The notes beneath the pieces were generated by a model. That model made no database searches and was not told where the DNA came from. It saw only the letters and a list, made by a program, of their open reading frames with translations. Shown piece after piece: positions 57,680 to 64,000 of a DNA stretch of 64,000 bases. The DNA is from Pectinophora gossypiella (taxonomy: Eukaryota; Arthropoda; Insecta; Lepidoptera; Gelechiidae). The position numbers and the translations under genes are program-made. Every line of letters begins with the position of its first letter. Position 1 is the stretch's first letter. The stretch spans positions 7,626,001 through 7,690,000 of the forward strand of contig NC_065408.1 in assembly GCF_024362695.1 (NCBI RefSeq), in the 5' to 3' direction.

Positions 57680-58118
57680 TTACAGTATAGATAAGATCGA
57701 TTTTGTTTTGTTAATTCAAAGCCAGTGTCATTACGGCCTCCGTGGTCCAGTGGTAGAGATTTGTGCTCACGATCCGAAGGTTCCGGGTTCGAATCCCGAT
57801 GAGGACTAATCACAAAAATCACTTTGTGATCCCTAGTTTGGTTAGGACAATACAGGCTGATCACCTGATTGTTCAAAAAGTAAGATGATCCGTGCTTCGG
57901 AAGGCACGTTAAGCCGTTGGTCCCGGTTACTACTTACTGATGTAAGGAAGTAGTCGTTACATGAACCATGTGAGGGACCTTTGGCGGCTCAATAATAACC
58001 CTAACACCAGGGTTGCTGAGGTTGGTAATTCACCTCACAACCCTCACTATAGAAAAAGATTAAAGTATCGATAGGTAAGATCGATTTTGTTTTGTTATTT
58101 TAAAGCCAGTGTCATTAC
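57680..58118. repeat. Long direct repeats flanking the SINE at 57735
   Basis: The left copy (57680-57734) and right copy (58060-58118) share the AAGATCGATTTTGTTTTG block and the end CCAGTGTCATTAC, with a few substitutions and small indels. After the right copy the sequence continues as in a related repeat at 61920-62010, supporting a duplicated target. Confidence 0.75.
57735..58059 (+). mobile_element. tRNA-headed SINE (family S1), full length, between long direct repeats
   Basis: The head GGCCTCCGTGGTCCAGTGGT (A box) with GGTTCGAATCCC (B box) is complete, as are centre and tail. It is flanked by 55-59 base direct repeats (57680-57734 and 58060-58118) ending in CCAGTGTCATTAC, far longer than the 10-12 base duplications at other copies. 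Confidence 0.85.
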
Positions 58119-58604
58119 GCGATGTATTCTTCTGATGACGTTTACAGAAATTTTAAAATTAACAACAGAAAAATCGTCCTTATCAGTTCTTATTAAGTGA
58201 TTTAATTCCAAATAAAACTGTTAGCTAATACGATGCGGTTCAGTTGTAGTTTCAACCTAAGACGGTTCTGATAACGATAAACCATGCAGTGGTAGGAAAC
58301 AATTTAACAAGCGATCAGCCTACACCGCCCATTAATATTGATCCTTCACTAAACTTGTATGGAAATCAGTGTATGCTTGCGGTACGTGAAACACGCTTTA
58401 ACCGAGCATTGTTTACGCATCGCACACGACTCAACAAACTCGGTAAATAGACACCCAGCGTTTAGCTACGTAGACAACGTCTGCTACGTCTATTACTCGT
58501 AGCAGGCGATATTCGTCGCGCCTAAATAGATATCGTAACCCAGGCAGCGGGGGCTGAAAACACTTTCTCTGTATCTGTACTACAATATTACATGTTCGTC
58601 ACTT

Positions 58605-58955
58605 TTCATCATCTCCCCAGCATTATCCTGTCTTTCTCAGGGTAAGCTTACTTAACCTGAAAATTGGACAGGTCCGGTTATTTACAGAAGCGACTGCCTG
58701 TCTTGCCTTACAACCCGCAAAGGGAAAACCAGTTCAATACAGGATACGTCACATACCTCCGAAAATGCATTTCTCGGGAATGTGGGTTTCCTCACGATGT
58801 TTTTCTTCATCGCTGAGCACGTGATAATCATTTATGATCCAAACGTGAATTCGAAAACAAATTCGACAATCATAGTTTAGGCCTGTGTTAGATTCGAACC
58901 TGCGACCTCAAAGTAAGGGGTAAGCGTTCTACCAACTGGGCTACCACGGGTCCCC
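58605..58955 (-). mobile_element. tRNA-headed SINE (family S4), full length
   Basis: On the minus strand the head reads GGGGACCCGTGGTAGCCCAG with a B box GGTTCGAATC. A body with CACGTGCTCAGCG and a tail with a GATGATG end follow. Flanks TGTTCGTCACT (58594) and TGTTCGTCCCT (58961) are a one-mismatch 11-base duplication. Confidence 0.85.
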
Positions 58956-59020
58956 TAGTTGTTCGTCCCTCTTATTTCGTTGAAAATTATTTTAAGTAAA
59001 TATAAAAACAAATAAAAAAA

Positions 59021-59037
59021 AATGTGTGTGTGTGTGC
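59021..59037. repeat. (TG)n microsatellite
   Basis: Eight TG units in A+T-rich DNA. Confidence 0.8.
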
Positions 59038-61914
59038 ATATTAAATGTGTGATTCTATATGTGTTATATTCAGGATTAACCTTTCTATTTCTAAAAACAG
59101 AATTTTTGCAACCTTTTTTTATGTATTCTTGCCTTTTCATTGGAAAAGGTTTGTTGAAGCAGATGTTTACTTTTTCTACCCATTACACACTAAATTGCTG
59201 TTGTAAAAAATGGCCGACGGGTAGTAAGTTAGTGCGGGTAGCGTATAAAGGATCTAAGTCCACCTATTTTTAGCTAAACCACTGAAGCATAAAAATCGAC
59301 AGTATTGAAAACTCATGCGACATATTACGACATTTTTCTATTACATCTATTCTAGTTTTAACGTAAATCGATACCAAAATAAAAGTCAAGATGTCCATAT
59401 TTGCTTTTACTATGGCCGATTTTTATGTGTTGGAAGTCAAGAAAATGTACAAATGTAAATAAAGTCTGAGTTTCCTGTGTACACAAAGTATTTGCGTTGT
59501 TGCGTCTGTCTCTTTAAAAGGGGATGAAGTAAATTCCACAACCTTTCTTCTTTCGCATAAAAGTGGTAGAATTTACATGCGTTTTCCGTTCCACTGAAGC
59601 AAGGAGGGGTAAGACGAGTGTGTGCGCCTACGTTTTGCGCGAACGTCTGCGCACCTTAATAATATACATCCTGCGTACCTGACCGCTTCACAATTTACAT
59701 GCATCATATATTGTTGCTTTTCGAACACATGAAATTTTTTTGCCAACTTCTTGTATTAAATTCACCTGTTTTTTTTTCAAACCAGCAAACAATTAAACAA
59801 AGATCACAACGGCAAATTGAACTTGTTATATTGCTTTTGTTTTTGATGTTAATAGCGAACGAACATTGCATTGTTTTCTCAATAATTGGACTCTATAAAA
59901 TAATAATGCTTGCAAACAGTTATATTATAATTATAGCCTTCTGTTGCATCATTATTTTGCGTGTTTTGGTTAATGCATGGTTATTAAATGTGCAATATTA
60001 ATTCGGTATAATATACGTTGCTAGCTAGTGGGTCTGAGTAGTTTTCCAAAATTCATTATGCACCTCAAACTCGCAGCAATTCCTGTATCTAACGACATAA
60101 GTTGGAATAGTTTGTACATGAATTTGCTTCCAAGGCTTCCGTACAGCACTCACCGTAATCTAAATAGTCGAAACGTATCAAGTTTCTAGTTTGTAAGCGT
60201 TACTCCATTAATCCAGAGGTGGGATGTCGACCACAAACTATTACTAACGTTGTATTGAAATCCCATCAGTCTATAACCGAGCTACATTAGGTAATAAATA
60301 TTTAGTGTTGTAGTACGTAGGAAAAAAGTTGATATAATCTGATATAATCTAACTAGAAACTTTTAAATAACCACTATACAACATCTGTTACATCGCAAGG
60401 TAAAATTGTTATAAAGGAAGGAAATCCAGATTTGATGGAAGCAAAATCCTAAGTTATTACGGCCAAATCCTTAGCGCATTAAATATAACTGGGGGTAGTT
60501 ATCCATCGCAGCGCGGACTTATAAAACGGACGTTGCTCTAAAAACCGCCTGGTTGAAGCGGAGATGAGATAGAAGATATAAGTAGGAGTGAAGGTGAGAT
60601 ATAACCCAATAAAATGGTTGAGTGAATAGGTGGAAGAAACATTAGTTTGAGTTTGAATTGGTACCCGTATATCTATTACAGCTTTCTTTCTACAATATAA
60701 TAATTATGTATTTAATAGTTGCGAAGAAGCGCATTAAATTTTTAGAGACTTACAGAGGGGATCCAAGAGATTCCAAGGTTCGGTTTACCAAAATGCCTAA
60801 ATACCAGATGACATAAGACCGTGTAAAGAAAAACTTGAATGAGGAGACTTTTACTCATTCATATCTGAAGCTCGGCTCCAACGAAAGAGGAATGAATATG
60901 TCTTTATTTTCATACTGAAGTGCACGCTTTTCTCTCCCTCGTTCATTAAACGGATTTTGCAAAAATATAGATAAAGAATTTCATAAAGAACGGCTCAGCA
61001 ACACAGCTCACTATTAATCAACATTCGTACAGGTTTTAAAATACATCCTGAAAGCCTGTCTTTACAAGTCTTACTTGAAATTCAATTCAATTGAAAGCCC
61101 CTCTTTCGCTTTGACTAGTATTTACCGGTAAAATGCTCCTACGAATTATTTTCAACGTAGTTGGAAATCCTTGAAAGCATTTTGACGTTTCATCTAACTT
61201 TGCGTGCAGTACTAACAGCACTATTGAGAACATACTGAGTTCGGCAATTAGGATTATAGTGTCTACTTCGGAATGAGCGAAAAATAAACAGATAGCGGTT
61301 GCGTTCAAATGTCAAAATCCTGAAAACGTTCCAAGATGAAGATTGTCGTGACTACTAATCAACAATCGGAAGAAAAATAGGAATACATTTCAGAAAACTA
61401 CAGAGACAAAAATTCGTCGTGACGAATCTGTTCTGAATCAGTCTGGAGATTTTAATTTGTCTGGCCATTGGAAGTATTTGTGGAATGCGTTTGTGACGTG
61501 ACGCAAGTTTTTCAGGTGACGCTGATAAGTCGGACTCCTGGCATTCTGCCCTTACAGATATAGCCGGGGACACTGCGACGAATCGTTTGGCTTAAGTAGC
61601 TATTACCGTGACAAACGTAGCGGAAACGGAAAATCCTCTTAACTACTTATCTATAATGAACAAATAGACTAGAAATTCTTGGCTTGAAAGAAAACTATTT
61701 GAAAATAAAAACAGAGAAATAACCTTACGTGTGTTTATAATAAAATTTAATAGCTGACAACTGTAATTGTTACAGTTAGACGTAACTCCGGTGCACCATT
61801 TTATTTCATTGTTTTCTTTAGTCCAGGCTCCTTATTGTGTAGCTCTAAGAAACAATAAACAATACTTGCAAAAATACGTGTAATACTGAAAGCAGATCAA
61901 AATTACTCCGCATT
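59038..61914. other. No recognised feature apart from one repeat
   Basis: Besides the repeat at 59575-59692, a 100-codon Leu/Ile-rich frame at 59699-60001 looks like an A+T-rich chance frame; I recognise nothing else. Confidence 0.5.
59575..59692 (-). repeat. Dispersed repeat, reverse copy
   Basis: Reverse complement of 54880-54985 with small differences, 4.6 kb away. Confidence 0.6.
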
Positions 61915-62010
61915 GTAATGTTTGTTTTGTTATTTTGAAAAATTTGCATGCCATCGATTGACATTACGCGCCCAATTCTTATGATGACGTTATCAGAATT
62001 TTAAAATTAA
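61915..62010 (+). repeat. Dispersed repeat related to 58078-58170
   Basis: TTTGTTTTGTTATTTTGAAA, GACATTACGCG and TGATGACGTTATCAGAATTT align with the segment following the SINE at 57735. Unknown class. Confidence 0.5.
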
Positions 62011-62023
62011 AAAAATAAAATGT

Positions 62024-62401
62024 AACATTGGTGCTAATTCCTGTAAATACCAACTAATTTTATTTTAAGTTATATCTGTCATTTTCTTATCCGCCGAAAA
62101 GGAAAGGGACGGGTAATGGACAAGCATAAAATTTATGGAACACACGTCAAATTTTAAGCACAAATCTAAACCAACCGTCTAAAAATTTTACATCCGTCAA
62201 TAACCCGACACAGTTAAGTAGACAGCACGTCAAACGGATTGCATACCAGCGACGTACCTTTTGATTCGCCCGGGTTTTTCTCATTCTTCCTAAAATTAGG
62301 AGCTGTGAATCATCCGTCCCTTTCCTTTTCGACGGATATGAAAATGACGGATATAACTTAAAATAAAATTAGGCGGTGTCTGCAGGAATCGGGGCCATTA
62401 T
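62024..62401. mobile_element. Long-TIR foldback MITE (family MB), better preserved
   Basis: Terminal inverted repeats of more than 80 bases: the left arm holds TTTATTTTAAGTTATATCTG and GAAAAGGAAAGGGACGGG, the right arm their reverse complements with few changes. 378 bases, no coding capacity. Confidence 0.8.
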
Positions 62402-62490
62402 CTGTTCTGTAATAGTGATTATAATTCTACATAAAACTGAAAAATTTAAATTGTGACAGCGTGTACGATGCAGAAGAATTTAGGTATGCT

Positions 62491-63084
62491 TTCACCTTAA
62501 AACGCTCCGCTAATGTTATATGACAGCTACTTTCCCAGTTGAGTGAGCTACTCCACCTGTCAAGTTTTGAACGTTCCGGAACCGTTTTAAATTACGATTT
62601 TCAATTAAGCTTTATTAATTCACAGTAGGATTGAATCTTTTGTTCTGTTAATGTACGGTTATTTCATCCAGGCTTGTCTCGTCAATAGGTATTTCATAAC
62701 TCTTGTTTCACATTAGATTAAAGTATTTCTGTAGTCAGAAACTTGTTCCGCGTTCATATATTACGTATAAACAAACCAATGCTTACAAAGACTAACATTC
62801 TTAGAATACTTCAATCTCTGTTTATTATGCAAATGAATCACGTTGCTGTTAAAATAACAATAATGTAAGCATATTTACTTGAAAACTCAGCGTTTCGTGT
62901 ATAAAATCGTAAATGTTAAACAGAAAAATGAAAATTGGCAAAACACGTAGGTTTTTCATTCTAAATTGTGATGTGATGGCCTACCTGCCCGCAGGTGCCG
63001 ACCACAGAGCTCGATCGATTTTTAAATCACCAGGGTGCATACGATGTAGATATAGATGTAGATTTTCTGTTTTAAACTTGGCTT
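62491..63084. other. No recognised feature
   Basis: A+T-rich flank before the LINE fragment. Confidence 0.5.
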
Positions 63085-63330
63085 GTTTAATAAACAATGG
63101 TTGGGCTGGCAGAGGAAGACCTAGAAGGACTTACATTGACCAAATTGGAGATATCCTTAGAAATGGTTTAGTACGATCCACCCTGAACCGGCGTGCGTGT
63201 ATGAAGCGATTGATGAATGTGGAGGAAGCAAAAGCGAATGTGTCAGGATCGAAACAAATGGAATTCAATAGTCTCTGCTTACCCCGGTGGGAAATAGGCG
63301 TGAGTTTATGCATGTATGTATGTTATATAA
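63085..63330 (+). pseudogene. LINE ORF2 C-terminal fragment (GRPRR family), frameshifted
   Basis: The plus strand reads GRGRPRRTYIDQIGDILRNG then STLNRRACMKRLMNVEEAK. After AK the conserved continuation (DRSKWNSIV-like) lies in another frame, so there is a small indel. It sits inside an open frame of 166 codons (62913-63413) whose first part I do not recognise. Not a functional gene. Confidence 0.7.
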
Positions 63331-63375
63331 TAAATAGGAGTACTGATATTACGCAACATAAGCTCACGACTATAT

Positions 63376-63770
63376 ACTCAATTGGGGTCAGAGGCACATT
63401 CATCGCATTATGAACTAAGTACCCACACCTCATAACCAAACAAACACACATCATAATAAACATCATAGAAGGAAAGCTAGAAGGAAAGAGAGGAAGGGGA
63501 AGACCAAGAAGAGCTTACATGGAACAGATTAAAGAAAAGGTTAACCTCTTGTCTTATAGGGAAGTCAAGGAATTGGCCTTTGATAGACTGGAATAGAAAA
63601 TGCTGCACCGACAAGAGCGTGGCTCTTAAATTGATGATGATGACCCACACCTCACCCAGTTTTCTGTTTGACCAACGTGATAGGTCGCCGTATCACCGTT
63701 TACAATGGTTGAGCGAACTCTGTTAGAGAAAATTGCACGTACGATAAATTAATAACTCATTAGTGCAAGT
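63376..63770 (+). repeat. Dispersed repeat carrying a nested LINE
   Basis: The outer parts (63376-63432 and 63643-63770) match 3290-3465: ACCAACGTGATAGG, GTATCACCGTTTACAATGG, CGATAAATTAATAACTCA. Interrupted by the LINE at 63433-63642. Confidence 0.55.
63433..63642 (+). mobile_element. 5'-truncated LINE, C-terminal coding plus GATGATG tail, with perfect target duplication
   Basis: Reads KRGRGRPRRAYMEQIKEKVN, then LLSYREVKELAFDRLE, a stop where relatives have Trp, then KMLHRQERGS and a stop. Flanked by the 12-base duplication ACCCACACCTCA (63421-63432 and 63643-63654). It lies inside an older repeat (63376-63770). Confidence 0.85.
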
Positions 63771-64000
63771 CCGGTACCGGAGGTCGAGCCGGCACCGACA
63801 CACAGGACCACATAGACTTTTAATATGAATGATATTACATTATGCAGAGCGGGAACTACATTACATGCTGTCGGATTGTAACATTATGTTTTTTTTTTGG
63901 TTATGGCAATGGGTCGCTTAGGAATATGACCATTCTGCCAGTGTCAAAGTGATCAGAAAACAAACTGAAAAAAATTGACAGGTTGAATAATTTTAAACTG
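63771..64000. other. No recognised feature
   Basis: Window end; a run of Ts at 63890-63898 only. Confidence 0.5.

Larger units (their letters stand above)
32064..64000 (+). other. dnc: Presumed first intron of the PDE4-like gene, open at the window end
   Basis: It starts at the GTAAGT donor of the first exon. No exon encoding the expected FDV/UCR1 continuation was found downstream on the + strand. The span is filled with transposable elements in both orientations and contains the second candidate first exon, the normal architecture of a multi-promoter PDE4 gene. The assignment follows from the first exon and has no acceptor evidence. Confidence 0.45.

Noticed and set aside
57735..57810. tRNA gene
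   Set aside because: A and B boxes are present but there is no acceptor-stem pairing or clean anticodon arm, and the sequence continues into a 325-base SINE.
3486..58059. CRISPR-like array from repeated blocks
   Set aside because: The recurring blocks are dispersed SINE copies tens of kilobases apart in both orientations, not regularly spaced repeats; the DNA is eukaryotic.
58880..58955. tRNA gene on the minus strand
   Set aside because: It is the tRNA-like head of a full-length S4 SINE with an 11-base duplication around it.
59699..60001. Membrane protein of 100 residues
   Set aside because: Leu/Ile/Phe-rich frame typical of A+T-rich noncoding DNA, with no relatives recognised and no signals around it.

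Overview
This is an A+T-rich stretch of animal nuclear DNA, almost certainly from a moth or butterfly. It contains no operons, ribosome-binding sites or long open frames. It does contain many dispersed repeats of the kind that fill lepidopteran introns: tRNA- and 5S-headed SINEs, 5'-truncated LINE tails, foldback MITEs and non-autonomous Helitrons, many still flanked by target-site duplications. The lepidopteran assignment is an inference from repeat style; no search was run.

The best-supported gene content is two short GC-rich exons on the + strand. The exon at 31921-32063 opens with ATG, encodes 47 residues ending in the motif RRRHSWIC, and runs straight into a GTAAGT donor. That motif is the N-terminal signature of a long PDE4 isoform (PDE4D3-type), including its PKA site RRHS. 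The window therefore most likely covers the 5' part of the insect cAMP phosphodiesterase gene dunce (dnc). A second ATG-initiated exon at 48478-48632 ends at a GTGAGT donor in the same splice phase (phase 2), so it could be an alternative first exon feeding the same downstream acceptor. The conserved UCR1/UCR2 and catalytic exons are not in the window and would lie beyond 64000.

Layout: 1-20 kb is intergenic or far-upstream DNA with scattered SINE and LINE copies. The span 20-31 kb holds MITEs, a Helitron and seven of the window's nine perfect TGACGTCA cAMP-response elements. At 31.9 kb is the PDE4-like exon, followed from 32.1 to 34.7 kb by a dense nest of insertions. From 35 to 48 kb is sparse presumed intron with retroelement fragments. 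At 48.5 kb is the second exon. From 49 to 64 kb are further repeats, a pair of RFX-type X-boxes, a near-perfect 33-bp hairpin, and two SINEs flanked by unusually long duplications. If the dnc assignment holds, the CRE cluster next to a cAMP-degrading enzyme with a PKA site suggests feedback control; this is inference.
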